Below, piece after piece: positions 16,006-24,701 of a DNA stretch of 43,121 nt; within the stretch, counting starts at the first letter, position 1, and the number at the start of each line of letters is the position of its first letter. The position numbers and the translations under genes were made by a program. Source of the DNA: an uncultured Lachnospiraceae bacterium (GTDB taxonomy: Bacteria; Bacillota; Clostridia; Lachnospirales; Lachnospiraceae). The DNA lies in assembly GCA_947643615.1 (NCBI GenBank), contig CANRWO010000027.1, forward strand, positions 1 through 43,121. Direction: 5' to 3'. The notes under the pieces are model-generated. The model saw only the letters and a list, made by a program, of their open reading frames with translations, was not told the origin of the DNA and did not search any database.

Positions 16006-16688
16006 AACCCCAGCTTCCCGCATAATTTTATGGAAGCGTCATTCCCCGGCCTCACAAGCGCCTGCACTTTCCCGAAACCCAGCGTTTCCTTCCCATAGGC
16101 CAGTATAGCGCGGCAGACTTCCTCCGCATACCCTTTTCTCTGCCAGGGAACCCCTATGATAAAGCCTATCTCCGGCTCCTCATATCCCTCCCTGTAGGAA
16201 AATCCCGCCCTGCCGATCACCGCTCCGCTGGCCTTTTCCACCACGGTCCACACGCCGAACTCCCAAAAGGTATAGACCTGCTCTATATACTGGCGGATAT
16301 ACTCTTTCTCCTGTTCTTTTTCCGGGTACAGGTTATCCATATGTTTTGTGATTTCCGGTTCGCTGTATATTTCATAGAAATCGTCCACGTCCTCCACCAT
16401 GGTCTCCCGGACCACGCAGCGGGCGGTCTCCAGGATCTCCCAGGGCATACCCAGCATCCTGCGGCACGCTTTCTCCATATACGCCATATCAATATCCTCA
16501 GGGTCTTCCACCGCATATAGGAACCCTGAGAGATCCTGGCCTTCATTGCCCGGATGGAGGTAGACAGCCACAGGTTCCCCCGCGGATTTAAGCTTCCTGG
16601 CCCATTCCTCACAGTCCGTAATGGTAAAGATGCGTTCTGTGCCGTCAATTGTCAATTGGTATTGTTTCAAATAGTACAAAACTGTCAT
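15948..16688 (-). CDS. GNAT family N-acetyltransferase with N-terminal extension
   Basis: A 246-residue protein. The GNAT domain (about 90-246) is of the RimJ/RimL type: it begins CVVRETMVEDVDDFYEIY, and motif A is GFIIGVPWQRKGYAEEV with the acetyl-CoA pyrophosphate loop QRKGYA. It would acetylate an amine on a protein, antibiotic or metabolite. The first 90 residues (ITDCEEWARKL...MAYMEKACRRMLGMP) form a separate small domain I cannot name. GGAAGGGG precedes the ATG and a good promoter lies upstream. The gene converges on helD with a 58-bp overlap of the coding ends. The substrate is unknown. Confidence 0.85.
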   Translation of the reverse strand: MTVLYYLKQYQLTIDGTERIFTITDCEEWARKLKSAGEPVAVYLHPGNEGQDLSGFLYAVEDPEDIDMAYMEKACRRMLGMPWEILETARCVVRETMVEDVDDFYEIYSEPEITKHMDNLYPEKEQEKEYIRQYIEQVYTFWEFGVWTVVEKASGAVIGRAGFSYREGYEEPEIGFIIGVPWQRKGYAEEVCRAILAYGKETLGFGKVQALVRPGNDASIKLCGKLGFQEEGVVSIDGVEHIRLSL

Positions 16689-16733
16689 TCCCCTTCCACA
16701 TGCCAGAGCATGTTTGAAAATATACTTTCCTAA

Positions 16734-16761
16734 ATTATACTATATTTTTCATTCCATGCAA
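16734..16761 (-). promoter_or_regulatory. Promoter of the GNAT gene
   Basis: On the minus strand TTGCAT (16761-16756) and a perfect TATAAT (16739-16734) are 16 bp apart, about 45 bp before the start codon. Confidence 0.65.
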
Positions 16762-16810
16762 TACGGGGAAATCAGTTACGCCAAACAGTAACCGGATTTT
16801 GTTATAGTAC

Positions 16811-16839
16811 TTGCGCACAGAGCTTACATTGTGTATTAT
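16811..16839 (+). promoter_or_regulatory. Promoter of the cyclophilin gene
   Basis: TTGCGC (16811-16816) and TATTAT (16834-16839) are 17 bp apart. Transcription near 16846 would give a leader of about 118 nt before the ATG at 16964; no known riboswitch was recognised in it. Confidence 0.55.
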
Positions 16840-16963
16840 CTTATAAGGAAAGCGTCCTTGCCTGAAAGCATACACTGTTACATATGGGACGGGCGCTGGT
16901 CATTATACTTTAAAAACAGTTGGCGGCGCTGCTGCCTGCAAGAACCAAGAAAGGAAAACAAAT

Positions 16964-17485
16964 ATGGAAAAAAATCCCATAGTAACCATTACAATGGAAG
17001 ATGGCGGTGTGATCCGTCTGGAGCTGTATCCTGATATCGCTCCCACCTCCGTCCGGAATTTTATCAGCCTGATCCAGAAAAAATTTTATGACGGGTTGAT
17101 CTTCCACCGCGTCATCAGAGGCTTTATGATCCAGGGCGGCTGCCCCGAGAGGAACGGGATGGGTGGTCCCGGGTATCAGATTAAGGGTGAATTTTCCCAG
17201 AACGGATTTGAAAATAATTTGAAGCATACGGAAGGCGTCCTTTCCATGGCCAGATCTATGGATCCCGACTCCGCAGGCAGCCAGTTCTTCATTATGCACA
17301 AGAATGCCCCTCATCTGGACGGCAGCTACGCCGCCTTCGGAAAGGTAATAGAGGGAATGGATGTAGTGAACCGCATTGCCGAGACTGCAACCGATTATTC
17401 CGACAGGCCCCTGGAAGATCAGGTTATGGAAACTCTTACCGTGGAAACCTTCGGTGTGGAATACCCGGAACCGGAAAGATGCTAA
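16964..17485 (+). CDS. Peptidyl-prolyl cis-trans isomerase, cyclophilin type
   Basis: A 173-residue cytosolic cyclophilin that speeds proline isomerisation during protein folding. The active-site block FHRVIRGFMIQGG (Arg49, Phe54, Gln57) and SQFFIMH are present. The central loop is short, as in bacterial PpiB proteins. There is no signal peptide. AAGGAAAAC precedes the ATG. It is a single-gene unit with its own promoter and ends at the hairpin shared with the ankyrin-GH43 gene. Family membership is clear; specific clients are unknown. Confidence 0.95.
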   Translation: MEKNPIVTITMEDGGVIRLELYPDIAPTSVRNFISLIQKKFYDGLIFHRVIRGFMIQGGCPERNGMGGPGYQIKGEFSQNGFENNLKHTEGVLSMARSMDPDSAGSQFFIMHKNAPHLDGSYAAFGKVIEGMDVVNRIAETATDYSDRPLEDQVMETLTVETFGVEYPEPERC

Positions 17486-17640
17486 AGCATCCTGCATTCA
17501 TATTTTGTTCATAAATCATTCAATATTTTTTTAATAGTTCATCATTCTTTAGACATTTATTTCACGTATACTATGTTTATAAACAACAGACAAAACGCCA
17601 AACGCAGTTGACTGTTTACTAAATAACTTTTTCATAATAA

Positions 17641-17668
17641 ATGCCAAGGAACGTTAGTTCCTTGGCAT
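17641..17668. terminator. Bidirectional terminator between the cyclophilin and GH43 genes
   Basis: A perfect 12-bp stem (17641-17652 with 17657-17668) with a GTTA loop lies 16 bp after the GH43 stop codon and about 155 bp after the cyclophilin stop codon. Weak T-rich stretches follow on both strands, so it can serve both convergent genes. Confidence 0.75.
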
Positions 17669-17683
17669 CCTCCCTTTTCAGGG

Positions 17684-19591
17684 TTATTTATTCTCAAGCT
17701 TTATCTCAAATCCTGTAAAACGTCCCGTCACCCTTCCGTTTACATAAATCCCTGCCGTAGCTCCGGTAAAACGCTTCCCTTTCTTCAGGCCCTCACTGCT
17801 CAGGTATGACGTGTTCTCAAAGACCGCCGTCCTCTCCCACTCATCTCCCCGCTTAAAGTACAGGGTACGCTTTAAATGCTCTGTGATAATTTGAAACTCG
17901 GCTTCCCTGCACTCTGCCTCCAGGGGAATAAAGCTTTCCGTCACATACCGGTCGTCCACATACTCGGCGGAAAGGATCCCTGTCTGCCCATTGCGGCAGG
18001 CCAAGGCCAATTTCAAATAACTGTTCTCGTCATAATAACAGGTCAACCCCGTATCCCAATCCGCAACGTTATTATCCACAGTCTGTCCTTCTTCCACGCT
18101 TACTTTTCCACAGACTCCAAAGCAGAACTCCGTCTGCTGTCTTACCAGGACCGTGCTGTAACCCAGGCTGTTCAGATCCAACCCGTTTCCGTGGATCAGC
18201 AGGTCATCTCCCTGTTGCTCGTAGATGCCCTTCTCTGCCCCGCGCACGGTCATCCATTCACTCCAAATACACGGGGATGCCATACCATGTTGCCCCTCTT
18301 CCGTGGAGGCAAGCTTGGGTTTTTTCTGCAGCTCGGAAGGACCCTGCAGGGAATTCACCAGAGGCCAGCCGTCTGCCGTCCAGGTAATGGGATCCAGGGC
18401 GGTCTCCCGTCCTAAAATGGCATGCCCGGCAATTCCGATGCGGTTACAGAGATAGACCATGTACCAATCCCCGTCCTGCGTCTCCACAGGCATACCATGG
18501 CCGCTGCACTGGATCAGCCTCTTGTCGTCCCACTGGCGGAGAATGGGGTTATAAGGACAGGACTCATACACTCCCATCAGCTCCCTGGAGCGCGCCACAG
18601 TGATACGGTGGCCCATACCGGTTCCACCCTCCGCCATAAACAGGTAGTAATATCCGTCCTTATACAGCAGATGAGGCCCTTCGGAGGCTTTTTTGTTCTG
18701 CCCGTACCAAAGCAGCCTGGGTTCCGACAAAATCTCCCTGCCGTCCTTGCTGATCTCAAAAATTCTGGCGCCCCTGTTTAAAAGCATATACCGCCGGCCG
18801 TCCAGATCCGTGAAAATAGAGGGGTCAATCCCTTCCTCTTCCAAAAATACCGGCTCACAGTATGGCCCCTCAGGCTTATCCGAGGAAGTCACCATCTGCA
18901 TCCGCTGAGGCAGCCCGCCTTCGTTCAGGCGGTAAGTAGCCGTAATGTAAAACCTGCCTTCATAATACGAAATATCCGGCGCCCAGTAGCCCCGCCCTCC
19001 TTCAAGTCCTTTAAGCCTCGCCCAATCCGGGTCAGTAATGGCATGTCCGATCACCTCCCAGTGGATCAGATCCCTGGAATGGGAGACAGGAATACAGGGG
19101 AAGAACACAAAAGATGAATTTACCATATAATAATCTTCCCCCACCCGCACAATGGAAGGATCGGGGTGCATTCCCCTGCAGATGGGATTATGGTACAATT
19201 CCTCCGCCCCGGCGCCCAGTTGATCCTCAAAATATGCCTGTATCTCAGTTCTCCCCAGGGACAATGCCAGATCCAGAGGCGTGACGCCGTGCAGGTTGGC
19301 CTGACCTATAGGAGAATCCACCCGCTCTACCAGATATTTCACCAACTCCAAGTTCCCTGACCTCACCCCATAGTGTAAAACCGTATTTCCCTGACGGTCG
19401 ATCAGGTTCATATTGACAATGGCATATTCTGTGACATACTTCGCCATCTCCAGGTTTCCCTGGGCCATCACCTCATGGAGCGCCCAGACACCGTCCTCCG
19501 TCTCCACATCCATGCCTCTGGGATACTCTACCAGAAATTCTTTTAAAGCCTCCAGATCCTGGGATCTGATTATGTCAAATAAATCCTTCAT
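17684..19591 (-). CDS. Ankyrin repeat-glycoside hydrolase family 43 fusion protein
   Basis: A 635-residue protein without a signal peptide, so probably intracellular. Residues 1-130 hold about three ankyrin repeats (34-65, 66-98, 99-131; for example GNTVLHYGVRSGNLELVKYLVE and GVTPLDLALSLGRTEIQAY). A five-bladed GH43 domain follows with the expected acidic triad: Asp144 (HPDPS), Asp256 (GIDPSIF) and Glu304 (SEGPHLL). The last 190 residues look like the beta-sandwich found after GH43 beta-xylosidase/arabinofuranosidase domains. GH43 enzymes remove arabinose, xylose or related sugars from side chains. The reading frame is continuous across the domain junction. AAGGAG precedes the ATG. It is the last gene of the fucosidase-regulator group. 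Ankyrin repeats on a GH43 are unusual. Confidence 0.9.
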   Translation of the reverse strand: MKDLFDIIRSQDLEALKEFLVEYPRGMDVETEDGVWALHEVMAQGNLEMAKYVTEYAIVNMNLIDRQGNTVLHYGVRSGNLELVKYLVERVDSPIGQANLHGVTPLDLALSLGRTEIQAYFEDQLGAGAEELYHNPICRGMHPDPSIVRVGEDYYMVNSSFVFFPCIPVSHSRDLIHWEVIGHAITDPDWARLKGLEGGRGYWAPDISYYEGRFYITATYRLNEGGLPQRMQMVTSSDKPEGPYCEPVFLEEEGIDPSIFTDLDGRRYMLLNRGARIFEISKDGREILSEPRLLWYGQNKKASEGPHLLYKDGYYYLFMAEGGTGMGHRITVARSRELMGVYESCPYNPILRQWDDKRLIQCSGHGMPVETQDGDWYMVYLCNRIGIAGHAILGRETALDPITWTADGWPLVNSLQGPSELQKKPKLASTEEGQHGMASPCIWSEWMTVRGAEKGIYEQQGDDLLIHGNGLDLNSLGYSTVLVRQQTEFCFGVCGKVSVEEGQTVDNNVADWDTGLTCYYDENSYLKLALACRNGQTGILSAEYVDDRYVTESFIPLEAECREAEFQIITEHLKRTLYFKRGDEWERTAVFENTSYLSSEGLKKGKRFTGATAGIYVNGRVTGRFTGFEIKLENK

Positions 19592-19676
19592 ACTGCTCCT
19601 TTCTTTCTGTGTAAACCAATGTTTCCGGTATCGGGAATCCCTTTACAGGACATTTTCCCGTTCAGTGTTATCCGGC

Positions 19677-21917
19677 TCAGTGATTGCCTTCACCCTTTTC
19701 CCGCTGTTCTTTGGGGCTTACCCCCTTCACACGCTTGAAGGCTCTTCGGAAAGACTGGACACTGTTGTAGCCAACCTCTTCCGCCACTTCGTTGACCGTG
19801 ATCGTCCTGTCCTGAAGCAGCTCACATGCCCTCTCGATGCGCAGTGTTTCCAAAAAGTCGCCGAAATTCCCTCCTGACTGCTCTTTGAAAAGTGTAGAAA
19901 GATAGCTCTCTGAAACACGGAACTGGCTGCCCACTTTTGTCAGGCCCATATCCGACTCGCAGAAGTGTGCCCTGATGTACTCCTTAATCTCTTCCACCAT
20001 CTGGCTTTTCTGCTCCTGCTTCTTTTCCACATTATCATTACACACTTTCCGGTACAGCTGCCGCAATCTCTGAAAATATTCCTGCTGGGGAATTTCCGGC
20101 TGCATAAGGACTTCATTGATCCAGAAGGCCTTCTCCTGTAATTCCTCCTTGTTACATGCCCCCCCCAATATGTCCATAAACTTCTGGTTCAGCTTGATGA
20201 ACTTACTTCTGTGCAGTTTTCTGTTGACGCAGTTCTCCGTTTCCAACAGCGCAAGGATATCCTTTGTCTCCTGCCACTGGCCGGAACGGATACCCTCCTC
20301 CAGCTTTTCCTCCGCTATAGAGGGGAAATAGTACTCGTCACTCTTGACCAGTTCTGCCCTGTAGGAGACTACAGGGTTATTCCGGCTGCAGTTTTCCAGG
20401 GCAATCCTGGCTTCCTCCATGGAACGCCAGATCAGCAGCAGATTATTACAGGTTCCGCCTATCCCGCTGGTGATCTCTATATGGCATTCTCCCATCACCC
20501 ATTCTTTCGTCTGCTTTATCAGGTCGAAGACATCTTCCTCTATATTGTCGATGGCAAAGATAGCTATCTCCGAATTATAATTTTTCTTATGGAACCATAC
20601 ATTATTTCCGCTGATCTTTCTGAGATAATCCTTCATCAGACGGGATACCACTTTGATTTCATTGATTGTCTGCTGATCCACGGAAATAAAGTCATTCTCC
20701 GCAAAAAGCTGTATAAAAGCGGTCTGATAAAATTGATTATCAATATCTACGTCAACTTTTTCGGCACGGTACCGCAGCTGCGCTTCCGTGCTGAATTCAG
20801 CTTTTAACAGTTCGTCAAAGAAAGCCTTCTGCAGAGTGATCTTATTTTGTTCTACCTCCTGCAGCACATTCTCATGCTTTTTCACAATATCAGACACTGC
20901 AGTGCCTAAGTTGACATAACGCTCCGGTTCCTCCCCTACAGGCGAAAGGGCATGGAGGGCCTCGTCCACAGGCCGTCCCTTACGGACCGCCTGTGTCAGC
21001 GCCAGGGCAACGCCTACTGCAGTGGCTGATACCAGCAAAAGCAGCACAATATTTTTCAGGGCGGCCAACTGTGACAGACTCTCCTTTACCGGTAAAACCA
21101 ACACATAGTACAATCCGATCTTCTCGGATTTCGCCACGATCACACTTAAACCATCCTTTTCCAGATAGCTTTTCTCCAAATCTTCAAAGGATAATTCCGG
21201 AAACTCCTCTGCGGAGTGGGAAGCCCACAACTGTCCCCCCGTCTCGTCCAGAATTTCCACCATGTATGTCTCCCTGCTGTCCAGGTTATTAATAAATTCC
21301 ATCTTCCGGGCAACCACATCCCCGTCGATCCGAAAGACTATGACACCCTGCTTCTCGCCGAAAATCTGCTTTGAAAACGGAAACACATACTCAAACCCGT
21401 TCCCTGACCTGCGGAAACCTGAACGCATGGAATCAATATTGTCCATCTCCATGCGCCATTGGTCATAATCAATGTCCCAACCCCTTACATAGGTGCGGAA
21501 ATAATGGGGTTTGTAGTAACTCCTTTCATAGAGCACCAGATCCGTATTTTTCAAATAAATATAAGCTTTGCTGGAACTGAGCAAGTCAATATCCTTATAA
21601 TTCAAATAGAGTGTAAAATTATCCAGTGCGTCCAGAGCAGGTAAAATGTAATTGCTGTCGCCTTTCTTCTTGGAGGCCATCTCCAGGATCACGTTATCAC
21701 TGGCAATCTGCAGCGCTATGCTCTCTACATCCACCAGTTCATTTTCAATGATGTCCGCACTCCTCTGAAGCATATTGATATGTGTTACCTTTAAATTGTC
21801 CTCCACAATACGGAAGGCTATCTGGAAACCTATCGTGGCAATCAGAAGGGGCACCACCAACACCATTATATAAGATACTAAAAACATTGAAATAGAGTTC
21901 TTGACCAGTTTTTTCAT
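19677..21917 (-). CDS. Membrane-anchored AraC family transcriptional regulator
   Basis: A 746-residue one-component regulator. A membrane segment at about 10-35 and another near 290-310 enclose an extracellular sensor region of about 250 residues of dCACHE-like size. A cytoplasmic coiled linker and a middle GGDEF-like-sized region follow, and two AraC helix-turn-helix motifs end the protein (about 640-740; MGLTKVGSQFRVSESYLSTLFKEQSG and ITVNEVAEEVGYNSVQSFRRAFKRVKGVSP). Such proteins sense an extracellular sugar and activate nearby transport and hydrolase genes. The start at 21917 is preferred, since AAAGGA lies 6 nt upstream; an ATG two codons earlier abuts that RBS. It sits between the GH95 and GH43 genes. 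Direct repeats before the ABC operon are its candidate sites. Confidence 0.88.
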   Translation of the reverse strand: MKKLVKNSISMFLVSYIMVLVVPLLIATIGFQIAFRIVEDNLKVTHINMLQRSADIIENELVDVESIALQIASDNVILEMASKKKGDSNYILPALDALDNFTLYLNYKDIDLLSSSKAYIYLKNTDLVLYERSYYKPHYFRTYVRGWDIDYDQWRMEMDNIDSMRSGFRRSGNGFEYVFPFSKQIFGEKQGVIVFRIDGDVVARKMEFINNLDSRETYMVEILDETGGQLWASHSAEEFPELSFEDLEKSYLEKDGLSVIVAKSEKIGLYYVLVLPVKESLSQLAALKNIVLLLLVSATAVGVALALTQAVRKGRPVDEALHALSPVGEEPERYVNLGTAVSDIVKKHENVLQEVEQNKITLQKAFFDELLKAEFSTEAQLRYRAEKVDVDIDNQFYQTAFIQLFAENDFISVDQQTINEIKVVSRLMKDYLRKISGNNVWFHKKNYNSEIAIFAIDNIEEDVFDLIKQTKEWVMGECHIEITSGIGGTCNNLLLIWRSMEEARIALENCSRNNPVVSYRAELVKSDEYYFPSIAEEKLEEGIRSGQWQETKDILALLETENCVNRKLHRSKFIKLNQKFMDILGGACNKEELQEKAFWINEVLMQPEIPQQEYFQRLRQLYRKVCNDNVEKKQEQKSQMVEEIKEYIRAHFCESDMGLTKVGSQFRVSESYLSTLFKEQSGGNFGDFLETLRIERACELLQDRTITVNEVAEEVGYNSVQSFRRAFKRVKGVSPKEQREKGEGNH

Positions 21918-21985
21918 GCTCATTCCTTTACTTGTCTCAGTGTAATTGCCGCATTACTTCACAAGGTGTCCGTCGCCCCATTGCT

Positions 21986-24421
21986 TTATGCCGGCAGCAT
22001 CCCCCTTGGGTCAAGCTCCAAAGTCTCTCCCGCTGCCAAAGCAATCTCTCTGCTCCTTCCCCGGTACTTTATGACCGTGCGGTAATCGGAGTATGCCCTG
22101 ATCTCTGCGGATACCGCTTCACCGTCCTTCCAGGCCATGGATAACTCCGCATTTCCCTCAAGCCGGAGTCCACGCACGGATCCTGATTTCCATTTTGAGG
22201 GCAACGCAGGCAGCAAGATTACTCTGTTCCCGTTACTCTGCACCAGCATCCGGCTCATGGCGGCACAGACCCCGAAATTCCCGTCAATCTGGAAGGGCGG
22301 ATGCCTGTCAAAAAGGTTCGGGTAGGTGGAAAGTGCCAGCATTTTCTCAATGCTCTCACACGCCATCTCTCCGTCCCAGAGGCTGGCATAATGGTTCGTG
22401 ATCCACGCCCTGCTCCACCCTGTATGTCCGCCGCCATTGGAAAGCCGCCGCTCCAGGGTCCTTCCGGCCGCCTCCGCAAGCTCCGGCGTGCCGTCCACAG
22501 TGATCTGTTCCCCGGGATAGAGTCCGTACAGATGGGAAATATGGCGGTGGCCCGGATCCACTTCCTCGTAATCCTCCATCCATTCTAAAATGGTTCCCTT
22601 TTCCTCACTGACCCGGGTAGGCATAAGCCTGTCCTCACACCGGGAAATCTGGCTCATAAGGGTTCCCATGTCTTCCACACCTTCTATTTCACATCCTTCC
22701 GGAGCCACCTCGCCTAAAGCTTTCCATGCGCCGGCACAGGCGGCAAACAGATCTCGGAGTATCTGGTTGTCCATGGTGGCGCCCACACAGCAGGCTCCCA
22801 CCTCTCCGTTAGGCATCCGGTAACTGTTTTCCGGCGAAACGGAAGGGTTTGTCACCAGATAGCCGTCTTTTTCCGTCAGGAAATCCACGAAGAACAATGC
22901 TGCTTCCGCCATTACAGGAAAGGCTTCTTTCAAAAATTCCAGATCCTGTGTATACCGGTAATGTATCCATAAATGCGTGCTTAGCCAAGCTCCGCCCAAG
23001 GTCCAGTATGTACCGGGGTACCAGATGTCCTGAGGCGCCGTATCCCCATGGATATCCGTATTGTGATGGGCTACAAATCCCCTGCAGCCATACATCTCCC
23101 TGGCCGTGCGCCTGCCATTTTGACGCACTTTCTGAAGCAAGTCAAACAAAGGAAGATGGCACTCCGCCAGGTTACAGCTCTCCACATGCCAGTAATTCAT
23201 CTCCGTATTGATATTGATCGTGTATTTGCTGTCCCAAGGGGGGAAAAATTCCCTGTTCCAGAGTCCCTGCAAGGTAGAGGGCAGTCCCCCCGGCCTGCTG
23301 CATGCCACGGTCAGGTATCTCCCAAAATCCAGCAAAAGCTGGGAAAGCCCTATATCCGGATTCCCTTCCTTTGCATGCCCGAGGCGCTCGTCCGTGGGTA
23401 TAGGGTCAAACTGTTCCGCCCCTTCCAGTTCAAAGGCAAACCGGTCATACAATGCCTTATAATCCTTTATATGCCCCTCCAGCAACTCCCCGTACGGAAT
23501 ATCCCGGATCCGTTGAAAACGCTCTTCCAGCTTCTCCACAAGGAAACTCTGTAAAGCCTGCTGGTATTCATACTCCTGCCTCTCCGGCACAGACATATCC
23601 TGTGACCATAGAGAGGGAGTTCTCAGGCATTCCTCTGCATAGGCGCCTATCTCCCCGGCGCTGTAATGGTAAGTGGTATCTGCCGTAAAGTAAAGCACCG
23701 CCTCCCTGGCTCCCTCTACCTGAAGGCATTCCCCTGTGACCTTGACGGACCCGCCCGTGGCTTGGGCCCGCAGCGCCATGGCAAACTCATAGCCGCCCCT
23801 GCCCAGATTTCCATAGAGCAGTATACCGTCATTCCCAAGCTTCCTGACGCCGTCAAAGCATTTCCCACGGCGCAGCCTGGCCAGGAAATCTACGGTACCC
23901 TCCCCTTCCGCCGTAAACCGCATCACAATGCAGTCCGCCGGCTTAGAGGCAAAGTACTGTCTCCTGTACAAGGTATTTCCGCTGCGGAAGCTGCAGTCCG
24001 CCACTGCCGTATCCAGGCACAGGCTGCGTTCATACTCTGTCATCCCTTCACAGAGCAGGGTCTGCCCTATCTTCCCGCTTTTTCTTTCCCTGGCGCCGGG
24101 AATGTCGTCGAAATAAAGCTGTATTTCTCCCAACGTCTGATAACAACGCATACTGTCAGGGCAGCCGGAGAGCGCTGTCTCCATCAATCTTTCCGCCTTT
24201 CTGATCTCTCCCTGTTCAAGATATTCTCTGATCTTGGGAAGGTTTTCCCCCGCATCAGGGTTCAGGCGGTCAGTCCTGCCGCCATACCACATACTCTCTT
24301 CATTCACCTGCAGCAGTTCCCTGTCCGTCCCCCCGTATACCATCGCGCCCAGCCTGCCGTTACCGATGGGAAGAGCCTCCTCCCACTCCGCTGCAGGCTG
24401 TCGGTACCATAATCTGCCCAT
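21986..24421 (-). CDS. Glycoside hydrolase family 95 (alpha-L-fucosidase type)
   Basis: An 811-residue inverting glycosidase with the GH95 layout: an N-terminal beta-sandwich (1-280), a helical linker, the alpha6/alpha6 barrel (about 345-720) and a C-terminal beta domain. The family motifs NINTEMNYW (Asn403, Asn405), PSVSPE (Glu531) and FQIDGNFG (Asp713) correspond, from memory of the B. bifidum AfcA enzyme, to the water-activating Asn pair, the general acid and its partner Asp. GH95 members cut alpha-1,2-fucose or, in some, alpha-L-galactose. No signal peptide is present, so it would act on imported oligosaccharides. AGGCAGGA precedes the ATG. The gene follows the ABC importer genes after a terminator and precedes the AraC regulator gene. 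Confidence 0.92.
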   Translation of the reverse strand: MGRLWYRQPAAEWEEALPIGNGRLGAMVYGGTDRELLQVNEESMWYGGRTDRLNPDAGENLPKIREYLEQGEIRKAERLMETALSGCPDSMRCYQTLGEIQLYFDDIPGARERKSGKIGQTLLCEGMTEYERSLCLDTAVADCSFRSGNTLYRRQYFASKPADCIVMRFTAEGEGTVDFLARLRRGKCFDGVRKLGNDGILLYGNLGRGGYEFAMALRAQATGGSVKVTGECLQVEGAREAVLYFTADTTYHYSAGEIGAYAEECLRTPSLWSQDMSVPERQEYEYQQALQSFLVEKLEERFQRIRDIPYGELLEGHIKDYKALYDRFAFELEGAEQFDPIPTDERLGHAKEGNPDIGLSQLLLDFGRYLTVACSRPGGLPSTLQGLWNREFFPPWDSKYTININTEMNYWHVESCNLAECHLPLFDLLQKVRQNGRRTAREMYGCRGFVAHHNTDIHGDTAPQDIWYPGTYWTLGGAWLSTHLWIHYRYTQDLEFLKEAFPVMAEAALFFVDFLTEKDGYLVTNPSVSPENSYRMPNGEVGACCVGATMDNQILRDLFAACAGAWKALGEVAPEGCEIEGVEDMGTLMSQISRCEDRLMPTRVSEEKGTILEWMEDYEEVDPGHRHISHLYGLYPGEQITVDGTPELAEAAGRTLERRLSNGGGHTGWSRAWITNHYASLWDGEMACESIEKMLALSTYPNLFDRHPPFQIDGNFGVCAAMSRMLVQSNGNRVILLPALPSKWKSGSVRGLRLEGNAELSMAWKDGEAVSAEIRAYSDYRTVIKYRGRSREIALAAGETLELDPRGMLPA

Positions 24422-24637
24422 TAAAAATCCTGCCTTTCTGTCTCATCTGTGTTTCTGTTGCAGCTCCACTCTCTCATACACAATGGCTCTTTGCTTCTCC
24501 CCCATCATTTCCCTGTGCAGTGGGCATATCGGCCATGCTGCATGTGCCTTTGGCGGGAGTCTTGAGCCGTTACGCTTTTATTGTATCATACCTGCCCGGA
24601 ATAGGCGACCGGAAACCAAAAACTTCCCCATAGGAAA

Positions 24638-24664
24638 TTCCCTGTGGCCAAAAACCACAGGGAA
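24638..24664 (-). terminator. Terminator of the ABC importer operon
   Basis: Perfect 10-bp arms (24638-24647 and 24655-24664) with a 7-nt loop are followed on the minus strand by TTTCCTATGGGG and then a second T-run. It lies 38 bp after the solute-binding protein gene and before the fucosidase gene, where it could also act as an expression step-down. Confidence 0.75.
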
Positions 24665-24701
24665 CACCTACATTTATTGTTATGCTTAAAGCTTAGGAGG
24701 C

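Noticed and set aside
16840..16963. A riboswitch in the cyclophilin leader.
   Set aside because: The leader is about 120 nt with only weak pairing, and no known aptamer core was recognised.
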